22,340 nt of DNA from Oscillospiraceae bacterium (GCA_029067025.1 JAIEFH010000105.1:1-22340); one strand, 5' to 3'. Shown: positions 12,754-20,423, counted from the stretch's first letter. Program-made: numbers and translations. The notes: a model not told the origin generated them from the letters alone.

Positions 12754-14313
12754 ATGAGGACGATGGAATCTGAGAACATCATTGAGATGCTCCACATTAC
12801 CAAGGAATTTCCCGGTATCATCGCCAACGATGATATCACCCTCCAGCTCCGCCGGGGGGAGATCCACGCCCTTCTGGGGGAGAACGGAGCGGGTAAGTCC
12901 ACGCTGATGAGCGTCCTGTTCGGCCTTTACCAGCCGGAGAAAGGCGTCATCAAAAAGAACGGCCAGGAGGTCAAGATCAACAATCCCAACGACGCCACCG
13001 CCCTGGGCATCGGCATGGTGCACCAGCACTTCAAGCTCATTGAGGTGTTCACCGTGCTGGACAACATCATTCTGGGCGCGGAGACCACGAAAATGGGCTT
13101 CCTCCAGAAAAAAGAGGCCCGGGCCAAGGTGGAGGCCCTCTCCGAGCGCTACGGATTGAAGGTGGATCTGGACGCCAAGGTGGAGGACATCACCGTGGGG
13201 ATGCAGCAGCGGGTGGAGATCCTCAAGATGCTCTACCGGGACAACGAGATCCTCATCTTTGACGAGCCCACCGCCGTACTCACTCCCCAGGAGATCGACG
13301 AGCTGATGGCCACCATGAAGGAGTTCGCCAAGGAGGGCAAGTCCATCCTGTTCATCTCCCACAAGCTCAACGAGATTATGGCGGTGTCCGACCGGGTCAC
13401 GGTGCTGCGCAAGGGCAAGTACATCGGCACCGTGGACGCCAAAGACACGGACAAGCAGTCCCTTTCCAACATGATGGTGGGGCGCCCGGTTCAGCTGGAG
13501 GTGACCAAGAAGCCGGCCAGCCCGGGGGAGCCGGTGCTGGATGTGAAGGGCTTCTGCGTCCCCGCCAGGGGGCACAAGCGCAACGCGGTAAACGAGGTCA
13601 CCTTCCAGGCCAGGGCGGGGGAGATCCTGTGCATCGCCGGCATTGACGGCAACGGGCAGACCGAACTGGTCTACGGCTTGACGGGACTGGAGAAGAGCTC
13701 CGGCGGCACCGTCACCCTGTGCGGTGAGGACATCTCCCACGCCTCCATCCGCCAGCGCGGCGGGAATATGAGCCACATCCCCGAGGACCGGCACAAGCAC
13801 GGCCTGGTGCTGGACTTCACGCTGGAGCAGAACATGGTGCTTCAGCGCTTCAACGAGAAGCGGTTCCAGACGGCGGGCTTTATCAATCAGGGCGCTGTGC
13901 GGGAGTACGCCGAGCAGCTCATTGAACAGTATGACGTGCGCTCCGGCCAGGGCCCCATTACGGTGGCCCGGTCCATGTCCGGCGGCAACCAGCAGAAGGC
14001 CATCATCGCCCGTGAGGTGGATCGGGAAAAGCCCCTCATTGTGGCTGTCCAGCCCACCCGCGGCCTGGACGTGGGCGCAATCGAGTACATTCACAGCCAG
14101 TTGGTGGCGGAGCGGGACCGCGGCCGCGCGGTGCTGCTCATCAGCCTGGAGCTGGACGAGGTGATGAGCCTGTCCGACCGCATCCTGGTGATGTATGAGG
14201 GTGAGATCGTGGGCGAGCTGGATCCGAAGCAGACCACCGTGCAGGAGCTGGGCCTCTACATGGCCGGCGCGAAGCGGATGGATATGACCAAAAAGGAGGG
14301 CGAGGGCGCATGA
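12754..14313 (+). CDS. Nucleoside ABC importer ATPase (two ATPase domains, NupO/BmpB-like)
   Basis: This 519-residue protein has two fused ABC domains, as in RbsA- and NupO-type ATPases that energise sugar or nucleoside uptake. Domain 1 has an intact Walker A GENGAGKST near residue 42 and Walker B ILIFDEPTAVLTP near 165, but its signature is the divergent VGMQQRVEI near 148. Domain 2 has a degenerate P-loop GIDGNGQTE near 296, an intact signature SGGNQQKAI near 409 and VAVQPTRGLD near 427. Pairing across domains gives one complete and one degenerate ATP site. AGGAA lies 5 bases before ATG 12754; ATG 12763 is a possible alternative. The stop overlaps the next start in ATGA (14310-14313). BMP-protein neighbours support nucleosides as substrate. 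Confidence 0.93.
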   Translation: MRTMESENIIEMLHITKEFPGIIANDDITLQLRRGEIHALLGENGAGKSTLMSVLFGLYQPEKGVIKKNGQEVKINNPNDATALGIGMVHQHFKLIEVFTVLDNIILGAETTKMGFLQKKEARAKVEALSERYGLKVDLDAKVEDITVGMQQRVEILKMLYRDNEILIFDEPTAVLTPQEIDELMATMKEFAKEGKSILFISHKLNEIMAVSDRVTVLRKGKYIGTVDAKDTDKQSLSNMMVGRPVQLEVTKKPASPGEPVLDVKGFCVPARGHKRNAVNEVTFQARAGEILCIAGIDGNGQTELVYGLTGLEKSSGGTVTLCGEDISHASIRQRGGNMSHIPEDRHKHGLVLDFTLEQNMVLQRFNEKRFQTAGFINQGAVREYAEQLIEQYDVRSGQGPITVARSMSGGNQQKAIIAREVDREKPLIVAVQPTRGLDVGAIEYIHSQLVAERDRGRAVLLISLELDEVMSLSDRILVMYEGEIVGELDPKQTTVQELGLYMAGAKRMDMTKKEGEGA

Positions 14314-15614
14314 AAGAGCAAGGCGGCAGCTTGCTGCAAAAGGAAGGGACCAAGACGGTCCTGGCCTCCTTAATTTCCATTGTCATCGGCCTCGCGGTGG
14401 GCAGCGTCCTCGTCCTTGTGGTGGGCCTGTTCAGCAGCAACCTGGGTCTGGCCAGCGCCTGGGAAGGGATCCGCCTGATTTTCCTGGGCCTGTTCAGCAC
14501 CGGCCGGGACCAGGTGGGCGTGCTGACCTGGGGCTTCAACCCCCGGAGCGTGGGCAATATGCTCTTCCGGGCCACCCCGCTGATTCTCACCGGCCTGTCC
14601 GTGTCCGTCGCCTTCAAGACGGGCCTGTTCAACATCGGCGCCCCCGGCCAGTACCTGATGGGCACCATGGCCACCCTGGCCATCGCGCTGGGCATTCCGT
14701 CCTCCGCGCTGCCCGGCCCCGTCATCTGGCTGCTGGCCTTCCTGGGCGGCGTCCTGGCGGGCGCGCTGTGGGGCTGCATCCCCGGCTTGGTGAAGTCCTT
14801 CCTCAATATCAACGAGGTGCTGGCCTGCATCATGACCAACTGGATCGCCGCTAACGTGGTGACCTGGTTCTTTGACGCAAGTAATTTCAAGAACATCGTG
14901 GAGAACACCAAAAGCGGCTACATCTACAAGACTACTTATGGTCTGACCCAGGTGGACGGGGTCTGGACCTATGTGGACGGCAACGGCGTGCAGACCGCCA
15001 AGCTGGGCCTGGACAAGCTGTTCCCCGGTTCTCAGGTCAACGGCGGCATCCTCATCGCCGTCCTGATTGCCATCGGCATCTATATCCTGATGAGCAAGAC
15101 CACACTGGGCTATCAGCTCAAGGCCTGCGGCTCCAACCGCCACGCCGCCCGGTACGCCGGCATCAATGACAAGCGGAACATTGTGCTGTCCATGGCCATC
15201 GCCGGGGCGCTGGCGGCGGCGGGCGCGGCCCTCTACTGGCTGTCTGGAAATACGGAGTTCCACTGGGAGACCTATCAGTCCCTCCCCGCCGAGGGCTTCA
15301 ACGGCATCCCGGTGGCCCTGCTGGCGGCAAACAACCCCATCGGCGTGATATTCACCGGCTGCTTTATGTCCATGCTGAACGTTGTGGGCCTGCAGCTGAC
15401 CAACCTGACCGCCTACAACGAGTACATCACCGACGTGATCATCTCGGTCATCGTCTACCTCAGCGCTTTTTCGCTGGTGATCAAAATGATGCTGAACTCC
15501 CGCAAGAAGGACAAGGCGGCGAACGCGGCCCCGGGGGCATCCTCCCCGGACAGCCCGTCTGAGCCGGATGGGTCGGAAGCGGCCTCCACGGAGAAAGGAG
15601 GGGAGCAGGCATGA
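14310..15614 (+). CDS. Nucleoside ABC importer permease 1
   Basis: This 434-residue integral membrane protein of the branched-chain permease type (BPD_transp_2, NupP/BmpC-like) is predicted to form half of the importer channel. It has many hydrophobic stretches from residue 12 on, and conserved family segments include TGLSVSVAFKTGLFNIGAPG and LKACGSNRHAARYAGIN. A hydrophilic insert at about residues 190-235 lies between membrane segments. The last 40 residues are hydrophilic, rich in A, S, P and E, and unlikely to be membrane-embedded. AAAGGAGGG precedes the start, which overlaps the ATPase stop, and the end overlaps the next gene by ATGA, so three subunits are translationally coupled. Confidence 0.92.
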   Translation: MKEQGGSLLQKEGTKTVLASLISIVIGLAVGSVLVLVVGLFSSNLGLASAWEGIRLIFLGLFSTGRDQVGVLTWGFNPRSVGNMLFRATPLILTGLSVSVAFKTGLFNIGAPGQYLMGTMATLAIALGIPSSALPGPVIWLLAFLGGVLAGALWGCIPGLVKSFLNINEVLACIMTNWIAANVVTWFFDASNFKNIVENTKSGYIYKTTYGLTQVDGVWTYVDGNGVQTAKLGLDKLFPGSQVNGGILIAVLIAIGIYILMSKTTLGYQLKACGSNRHAARYAGINDKRNIVLSMAIAGALAAAGAALYWLSGNTEFHWETYQSLPAEGFNGIPVALLAANNPIGVIFTGCFMSMLNVVGLQLTNLTAYNEYITDVIISVIVYLSAFSLVIKMMLNSRKKDKAANAAPGASSPDSPSEPDGSEAASTEKGGEQA

Positions 15615-16633
15615 CATTTTTGATTCAACAGACCCTGCTCTACGCCGTTCCCCTGATGATCGTGGCGCTGGCGGGCGTGTTCGCCGAGCGCAGCGGTATC
15701 ATCAACCTGGCGCTGGAGGGCATCATGATCTTCGGCGCGTTTGTGGGCGTCCTCTTTGTGCGGCTCATGCAGGGCACGGGCCTTTTCAGCGGCTCAAGAA
15801 ACTGGCTGGCTATGCAGGCGCTGGAGCTTTTGGCCATGCTGGTGGCGGCGGCGCTGGGCGCCCTGTTCTCCCTGCTGCTGTCCTTCGCGTCGGTGAACCT
15901 GCGGGCAGACCAGACCATCGGCGGCACGGCGCTGAACCTGATGGCCCCGGCCCTGGTGCTCTTCCTCATCCGCATCATCGCCAACCAGAACACGCTGGGT
16001 ATGTCTGAGGGAGACGCGGCTAGCTGGTTCATGATCAAAAAGAGCACCTTTGGCATTGATTCGAGCACAAACCTGGGATTTTTGGGTGAGACCTTCCTCC
16101 ATAAGATCTATCTGGCCACCTATGTGTGCATCATCCTGTTTGTGGTGCTGTCCATCCTGCTGTACAAGACTAGGTTTGGCCTGCGGCTGCGCTCCTGCGG
16201 TGAGAATCCCCAGGCCGCCGACTCCCTGGGCATCAACGTCTATAAGATGCGCTACGCCGGCACCACCATCTCCGGCGCCCTGGCGGGCATGGGCGGCTTC
16301 GTCTACGCCCTGACCACCGCCAACTGCGCCTCCACCGGCGACGTGGCGGGCTTCGGCTTCCTGGCCCTGGCCGTCATGATCTTCGGCAACTGGAAGCCGC
16401 TGAATATTGCCGGAGCGGCGGCGCTGTTCGGCCTGTTTAAGTGTATCGCCGCCTCCTACGCCTCCATTGACATCAATGGCGACGGCGTCTTTATGCTGAA
16501 GGAACTGGGCATCAGCGGCCACCTGTATCGGATGCTGCCCTACGTCATCACTCTGGTGGTGCTGGCCTTCACCTCCAAGAAGTCCCGCGCCCCCAAGGCG
16601 GAGGGCATCCCCTACGACAAGGGTCAGCGCTGA
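15611..16633 (+). CDS. Nucleoside ABC importer permease 2
   Basis: This 340-residue membrane protein is the second BPD_transp_2 permease (NupQ/BmpD-like). The family segment ERSGIINLALEGIMIFGAF is near residues 24-42, and LRLRSCGENPQAADSLGIN is the cytoplasmic loop that contacts the ATPase in related systems. It starts in an ATGA overlap with permease 1, with AAAGGAGGGG upstream, and is followed by a strong terminator. With the ATPase, permease 1 and the upstream lipoprotein it completes a BMP-type importer; no part appears broken. Confidence 0.92.
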   Translation: MTFLIQQTLLYAVPLMIVALAGVFAERSGIINLALEGIMIFGAFVGVLFVRLMQGTGLFSGSRNWLAMQALELLAMLVAAALGALFSLLLSFASVNLRADQTIGGTALNLMAPALVLFLIRIIANQNTLGMSEGDAASWFMIKKSTFGIDSSTNLGFLGETFLHKIYLATYVCIILFVVLSILLYKTRFGLRLRSCGENPQAADSLGINVYKMRYAGTTISGALAGMGGFVYALTTANCASTGDVAGFGFLALAVMIFGNWKPLNIAGAAALFGLFKCIAASYASIDINGDGVFMLKELGISGHLYRMLPYVITLVVLAFTSKKSRAPKAEGIPYDKGQR

Positions 16634-16647
16634 CCGCAATATGGATG

Positions 16648-16691
16648 GAAAAAACGCCCCGCCGGATCATCCGGCGGGGCGTTCTTTGTTT
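16648..16691. terminator. Bidirectional terminator between permease 2 and the CmpB-family gene
   Basis: AACGCCCCGCCGGA (16653-16666) pairs with TCCGGCGGGGCGTT (16670-16683) around TCA. A run of A precedes and a T-rich CTTTGTTT follows, so both converging transcripts can stop here. Confidence 0.9.
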
Positions 16692-16693
16692 GG

Positions 16694-17515
16694 CTAATTT
16701 TTGGGGGTGCGGAAGGATTTCAGCGCGTTTTTCCGGCGCAGCAACTCCGCTTTCGCCCGCTCGGCGGCAGCCAAGATGTCCTCGTGGCTCACCAAGTACT
16801 TGCGGCTGGCCTTCATGGTGCTGTAGGCATTGCGGAAGCGGCGGCTGACCTTTTCCAACTGGGCCACCTGATCGCTGTAGCGTTCCCGCAAAGCGGCGGC
16901 GCCGCTTTCCAGTTTGTCGCTGAGCTCGGCCTTGCCCAAGGCCGCCTGAAGCTGAAGCTCCTGCGCCAACTGGGTGACGCTTTCCACGTGCAAGGCGACC
17001 AACACGAGGTTTCGGATGGTGAGGGCGGCGTCCACTGACAGCAGCGCTAAAAACGCCCCGCACAGCATGAACTCCAGCCACATGGGCAAGCCGGCTATCC
17101 GAGCCTGAATGGGTGGGTGGATGAGGAAGATGACGATGTAGGATAAAACACCCCAGGTCAGGGCTACCCACAGACATACCCGGCCCTTCAGATTGAAGCG
17201 GTATTGGGAATAGTCCCAATATTTGATATGAGTGGTGATCTCCAGCACCCAGCCCACGAAATACTCCCATGAGGTCATCACCGCCACGGCCACCACATAG
17301 AACAGCACCAGATTTCCTTTCAGCGGGGTGAAGAACAGGATCATCAGCGTCACTCCGCCGCCGTAGATGGGGCATATAGGGCCGTAGAGAAAGCCACGGG
17401 CCACCAGGCGGCGCTCCACAATGGAGCAGTAGCACGTCTCCATGACCCAGCCCAGAAAGGAGTACAGGACAAAATAGAGAAATAGCTGAGAAAGGGGAAA
17501 CCCCATGATCGTCAA
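16694..17515 (-). CDS. CmpB-family membrane protein (putative ABC-transporter type IV)
   Basis: This 273-residue protein belongs to the CmpB-like family (Pfam name ABC_trans_CmpB), judged from the N-terminal YSFLGWVMETCYCSIVERRL, then RGFLYGPICPIYGGG and EYFVGWVLE. About five hydrophobic segments span residues 8-175. The remainder is charged, helical and probably cytoplasmic. A transporter role was proposed for the family, but I know of no demonstrated function. The start is TTG 17515. It overlaps the upstream stop as TTGA, and GGGGGTGA lies 6-7 bases before it. ATG 17506 is the alternative. Translation is therefore coupled to the DUF4364 gene. Confidence 0.82.
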   Translation of the reverse strand: MTIMGFPLSQLFLYFVLYSFLGWVMETCYCSIVERRLVARGFLYGPICPIYGGGVTLMILFFTPLKGNLVLFYVVAVAVMTSWEYFVGWVLEITTHIKYWDYSQYRFNLKGRVCLWVALTWGVLSYIVIFLIHPPIQARIAGLPMWLEFMLCGAFLALLSVDAALTIRNLVLVALHVESVTQLAQELQLQAALGKAELSDKLESGAAALRERYSDQVAQLEKVSRRFRNAYSTMKASRKYLVSHEDILAAAERAKAELLRRKNALKSFRTPKN

Positions 17516-18045
17516 GGGTGTTCACCCCCATCATCATTGGTAAGCAGCACCCCCAGCAGGGCGTTATATACCCGATCCGAATGCTCCAGGAAGCTGTCCG
17601 CGATGTGCTGGGCGTCCTCCTGGGTGGGGGCCAGCAGGGTGAGGGAGAAAAGGCTGCCCTTGTCGTCGTCCATGGACAGGCATACGTCGAAGCCCTGGGG
17701 CTGCTCCTTCACCTGGGCCCGCACCTGGGCTTTGCGCTTGAGGGCCCGGTTCAGCGGCTCCAGCCGCCGGTCACACCGCTGGCGGATGACGGGGGAGAGG
17801 CTGCTCTCCCCGGCGGAGCAGGCCCGGCGGCCTTTATCCGTGGCGGCGTAGAATTCTCCGTCCTGGTTCAGGTGGCCGCTGCCGGTCAGTTCCGCCACAG
17901 CCTCGGCAAACTGGAAGTAATCCACGCCGCTGTCGCACATGGCCAGGTCGGTGAGGGTGGCGAAGTCGATGGGGGCGGCGACCCGATCCAGGATATAGAG
18001 CACCAGCAGCTTGATGTCCAGCTTGTCATGGATGAACCCGGCCAT
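17512..18045 (-). CDS. DUF4364 family protein (winged-helix-like)
   Basis: This 177-residue cytoplasmic protein matches the DUF4364 family of Clostridia in its opening, DKLDIKLLVLYILDRV, followed by a winged-helix-like segment to about residue 75 and an alpha/beta C-terminal half. The family is often described as a putative transcriptional regulator; its target is unknown. ATG 18045 is chosen because AAAGGAGGT (18052-18060 on plus) is an excellent ribosome-binding site 6 bases upstream. A longer TTG start would ignore it. Its stop overlaps the TTG of the CmpB-family gene, which suggests the two work together. Confidence 0.85.
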   Translation of the reverse strand: MAGFIHDKLDIKLLVLYILDRVAAPIDFATLTDLAMCDSGVDYFQFAEAVAELTGSGHLNQDGEFYAATDKGRRACSAGESSLSPVIRQRCDRRLEPLNRALKRKAQVRAQVKEQPQGFDVCLSMDDDKGSLFSLTLLAPTQEDAQHIADSFLEHSDRVYNALLGVLLTNDDGGEHP

Positions 18046-18083
18046 GGCGGCGACCTCCTTTGTATCCGGCAAATGTTTTTCCT

Positions 18084-18112
18084 ATTATATCGAATTGCCG
18101 CGAAAATGGCAA
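18084..18112 (-). promoter_or_regulatory. Sigma-A promoter of the DUF4364-CmpB operon
   Basis: On the minus strand TTGCCA (18107-18112) and a perfect TATAAT (18084-18089) are 17 bases apart, about 40 bases before the DUF4364 start codon. It is one of the best promoters in the window. Confidence 0.85.
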
Positions 18113-18130
18113 GGGGGATTTGGACGCTTG

Positions 18131-18152
18131 CCCCGGGGGTTCGCCCCTGGGG
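18131..18152 (-). terminator. GC-rich hairpin after the peptidoglycan-binding cassette (weak terminator)
   Basis: CCCCGGGGG (18131-18139) and CCCCTGGGG (18144-18152) can pair around TTCG, 3 bases after the stop of the - strand cassette. There is no T run in either direction and the minus-strand stem has an A-C mismatch, so termination is uncertain. Confidence 0.4.
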
Positions 18153-18155
18153 GCC

Positions 18156-18701
18156 TCAGCCCCGGGTGACCAGGGCCTGGTAGAGCTGGACCATGTAAGC
18201 CCAGGTGGAGCGATCCAGGGTGCCGGTGATGGGCAGTCCGGCCAGACGCTGAACCTCCCGAAGGTTTTTGTGGGTTTCGCCGTCGTTGCAGCTGTTCATC
18301 TGGCAGAGGTTGAAGTTGGTCATCTTTTTGTTCAGGGAGACAAACATGGCCTGCACAATGAGCATCGGCTCGCTCTCCACGCCCTCGGCGGCGGTGTAGT
18401 TGCCATTGGGCAGGACGTTCAGCGGGGGCGGAGCGCCGTAGAGCAGCTCGGCCTGGAAATAGGCCGCGCGGATGGCGTCCCAGGTGTCCAGATCTACTAC
18501 GCCATTGACGGGTAGGCGGTATTCCCGCTGGAACACCATGACGGCCTCCAGGGTGCGCTCGCCAAATATGCCGTCCACCGCCAGCCGAACCAGACGGTCA
18601 TTGTGGATGGCCAGCTGATCGAGCATATATTGAAGGGAGCGGACAGGCTGGCCGCTGTGCTGGGTCTCGTTCAGTTCAGGTGTGCTGGTTTCATTCATCA
18701 T
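18156..18701 (-). CDS. Peptidoglycan-binding domain protein, small, no signal peptide
   Basis: The 181-residue protein carries a clear PG_binding_1 domain at about residues 18-78, with VDGIFGERTLEAVMVFQREY then LPVNGVVDLDTWDAI. The C-terminal half (about 110-180, ending PITGTLDRSTWAYMVQLYQA) looks like a second, degenerate copy containing two cysteines (LCQMNSC). No signal peptide, lipobox or membrane helix is seen. ATG 18701 (or the adjacent ATG 18698) follows AAGGAAGGG. An earlier ATG at 18734 would overlap the upstream gene and lacks a good site. It lies 13 bases after the SpoIID-like gene and resembles that protein's C-terminal part, so it may have arisen by partial duplication. Binding to cell wall or cortex is inferred from the domain. 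Confidence 0.85.
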   Translation of the reverse strand: MMNETSTPELNETQHSGQPVRSLQYMLDQLAIHNDRLVRLAVDGIFGERTLEAVMVFQREYRLPVNGVVDLDTWDAIRAAYFQAELLYGAPPPLNVLPNGNYTAAEGVESEPMLIVQAMFVSLNKKMTNFNLCQMNSCNDGETHKNLREVQRLAGLPITGTLDRSTWAYMVQLYQALVTRG

Positions 18702-18714
18702 ATTTCCCTTCCTT

Positions 18715-19899
18715 TCAGGTGTCCGAGCTTCCATAGGTCAGATTGTAGCCCGGGAACTGGCCCGCCTGTACCGATTGCTGGATCTGCTGGGAGCTGGTGG
18801 GGAGGTTGGCCCCGGCCAGGGCAGTGCGGGCGATGCCCAGATATTCGTCGTAGATCCGCTGCCAGGTGGTCTGATCCACCACGCCGGTGACAGGCAGACC
18901 CAGCCGGCCCTGGATAGCGTTGACGGCGGCGGTGGTCTTGGGGCCGAAGATGCCGTCGATGGCCAGCACGGGCACGTCGGAGTTGAACTGGCCGATGATG
19001 GAGATGAAGTACTGCAGGGCGGAGACGGCGATGCCGGTGCTGCCCTCCCGGAGCGTGACGCCGCTGGCGGGGCCCTGGATCTGGGTGTAGGGCTGGCCCT
19101 CGCTGACCAGCTCCGACAGATTGGCGACCCCTACGTAGAGGAACACCAGCTTATACCAGGTGGCCTGGCCTACGATTCCGTCGGGGGTGAGATTGAAGAT
19201 GCGCTGGAACCGCTTTACGGACTCCTCGGTCTGGGCGCCGAATACGCCGTCCACCGGGTTGACGCGGGGGATGGCGGGATAGTTGCGGGAGATGCGGTTG
19301 AGCATCACCTGGAGCACCGTGACATAGTTGCCGGAGGAACCGTTTTGCAGGGGATAGCCGGGGTAGGAGTAGGCGATGTCCCGGATGGGGGCGTTGGACA
19401 CCAGCTCGATGTTGTCGCCGTAGTAGTGGCGGAGGATTTCGAGGTAGTTCTTGCCCTGGCGGGCCAGCGCCTCGCTGCCCCACTGGGAGAGCCCGTCACA
19501 GGTGACAGTGGTGCCGTTGCAGAACCGGGTGGACAGGGGCTCCACAAAGCCCTTGCGCCGGACATAGGTGGTGAACAGCTCATCCACGATCTTGGCCACG
19601 TTGTCGAAGATGCTGCGGCCCTTGATGAACTTCTGGTCGTTCATGGTGGAGCCGGTGATGTCGAAGTCGTAGCCCCGGCTGGGGTAATACTCGGTGTACA
19701 CCCGGTTGAGGGCGAAGGAAATCTGGGCTAGGATGTTGGCCCGGAGGGCGGCCTCAGGCCAGGTGGGGTAGATTTCGCTGGAGGCCACGTTCTTGATGTA
19801 GTCGGAAAAGGAGACGGTGACGTTTTCCGCCCACTGATTGGCCGGGCCGGTGTGGACGGTGATGGTCTGCGGTATGTAGGGTGTGACGGTGATCGGCAT
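18715..19899 (-). CDS. SpoIID-like protein with two peptidoglycan-binding domains
   Basis: This 394-residue protein has an N-terminal region, about residues 25-175, resembling the SpoIID/LytB lytic-transglycosylase family. DYIKNVASSEIYPTWPEAAL at 33-52 matches the usual Y.k.V.asE...wp.eAL.A pattern, and E42 aligns with the family's catalytic glutamate as I recall it. SQWGSEALARQGKNYLEILR and HYYG near 165 match the domain's end. Two PG_binding_1 domains follow at about 190-255 (VDGVFGAQTEESVKRFQRIF) and 285-350 (IDGIFGPKTTAAVNAIQGRL). No signal peptide is present, unlike classic SpoIID. AGGAGGT precedes ATG 19899. It sits between the beta-sandwich-like gene and the small peptidoglycan-binding gene on one transcript. 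A sporulation role is inference. Confidence 0.82.
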   Translation of the reverse strand: MPITVTPYIPQTITVHTGPANQWAENVTVSFSDYIKNVASSEIYPTWPEAALRANILAQISFALNRVYTEYYPSRGYDFDITGSTMNDQKFIKGRSIFDNVAKIVDELFTTYVRRKGFVEPLSTRFCNGTTVTCDGLSQWGSEALARQGKNYLEILRHYYGDNIELVSNAPIRDIAYSYPGYPLQNGSSGNYVTVLQVMLNRISRNYPAIPRVNPVDGVFGAQTEESVKRFQRIFNLTPDGIVGQATWYKLVFLYVGVANLSELVSEGQPYTQIQGPASGVTLREGSTGIAVSALQYFISIIGQFNSDVPVLAIDGIFGPKTTAAVNAIQGRLGLPVTGVVDQTTWQRIYDEYLGIARTALAGANLPTSSQQIQQSVQAGQFPGYNLTYGSSDT

Positions 19900-19930
19900 A
19901 GGAACCTCCTTGACTTGGCGTTGGAGCGTG

Positions 19931-20320
19931 TCACAGCGGCTGGGGGGTGACCACGACCGGTTCGGCGGAATCGTCGCCGGTGCCGGGCTGGGGGAGGGGA
20001 ATCAGCGGGACGTTCTGCACCGTCTCCACTCCGGGGAACACCTGGAGCTGCTCAAAGGTGGCCAGAAAGTACTCCGGATGTTCCACCACCAGGGAGTAGT
20101 CGGAGAAGGGCGCGGCCTGCCCCGGGCTCAGACCCAGGGCCACGTCGGGGGCGGCCAGCTCAAAAGGCTTGGTGTTGCCGCTCTCGTCAGTGGTCTGGAT
20201 GGAGAATACTTTGCGGCGGCCGTCCTCGGCGCGGCTGGAGATGATGACTGTGGCGCCCGACACAGGAAGCTGTGCTTGGGAGGTGAAGGTACGCACGATA
20301 AGGGAACCGGTTTGAGGCAT
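19931..20320 (-). CDS. Small protein with carboxypeptidase-regulatory-like beta-sandwich
   Basis: This 129-residue protein begins MPQTGSLIVRTFTSQAQLPV, followed by SGATVIIS, a pattern of the carboxypeptidase regulatory-like (transthyretin-like) beta-sandwich. A short C-terminal part contains YSLVVEHPEYF and a proline-rich end. No signal peptide is seen. ATG 20320 is chosen because AAGGAGGAG (20327-20335 on plus) is directly upstream; an ATG at 20389 would extend into the rex control region. It is the first gene of the three-gene - strand cassette, 31 bases before the SpoIID-like gene. The assignment is by fold pattern only, and the function is unknown. I see no good sigma-A promoter before it. 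Confidence 0.75.
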   Translation of the reverse strand: MPQTGSLIVRTFTSQAQLPVSGATVIISSRAEDGRRKVFSIQTTDESGNTKPFELAAPDVALGLSPGQAAPFSDYSLVVEHPEYFLATFEQLQVFPGVETVQNVPLIPLPQPGTGDDSAEPVVVTPQPL

Positions 20321-20387
20321 GGACAACTCCTCCTTGTTTGATATGATACAGCCTATGCGCCGAATGGAAAATTGTGAATTCCAGGCC

Positions 20388-20412
20388 AATCAAATTGACA
20401 AATATATTGATT
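20388..20412. promoter_or_regulatory. Inverted repeat over the rex promoter
   Basis: AATCAA (20388-20393) and TTGATT (20407-20412) form a dyad centred on the end of the rex -35 box. A separate Rex-like half site TTGTGAA is at 20372-20378. Neither gives a full consensus Rex site (TTGTTAA-n4-TTAACAA-like), so autoregulation is only possible. Confidence 0.4.
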
Positions 20413-20423
20413 AGGAGTAAAAT
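20395..20423 (+). promoter_or_regulatory. Sigma-A promoter of rex
   Basis: A perfect -35 TTGACA (20395-20400) and TAAAAT (20418-20423) are 17 bases apart, giving a transcript start near 20430. It serves rex and the overlapping SLH gene. Confidence 0.85.

Noticed and set aside
12595..14094. A roughly 500-codon open frame on the minus strand opposite the importer ATPase
   Set aside because: Same cause: strong codon bias of the real gene keeps the complement open. Its product has a composition unlike a real protein and no recognisable domain.
16694..17506. ATG 17506 as the start of the CmpB-family gene
   Set aside because: TTG 17515 is better spaced from GGGGGTGA and overlaps the upstream stop as TTGA, which favours coupling; the ATG remains possible but second choice.
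20372..20389. Full Rex operator upstream of rex
   Set aside because: Only the left half (TTGTGAA) matches; the right half (AGGCCAA) agrees with TTCACAA at only three of seven bases.
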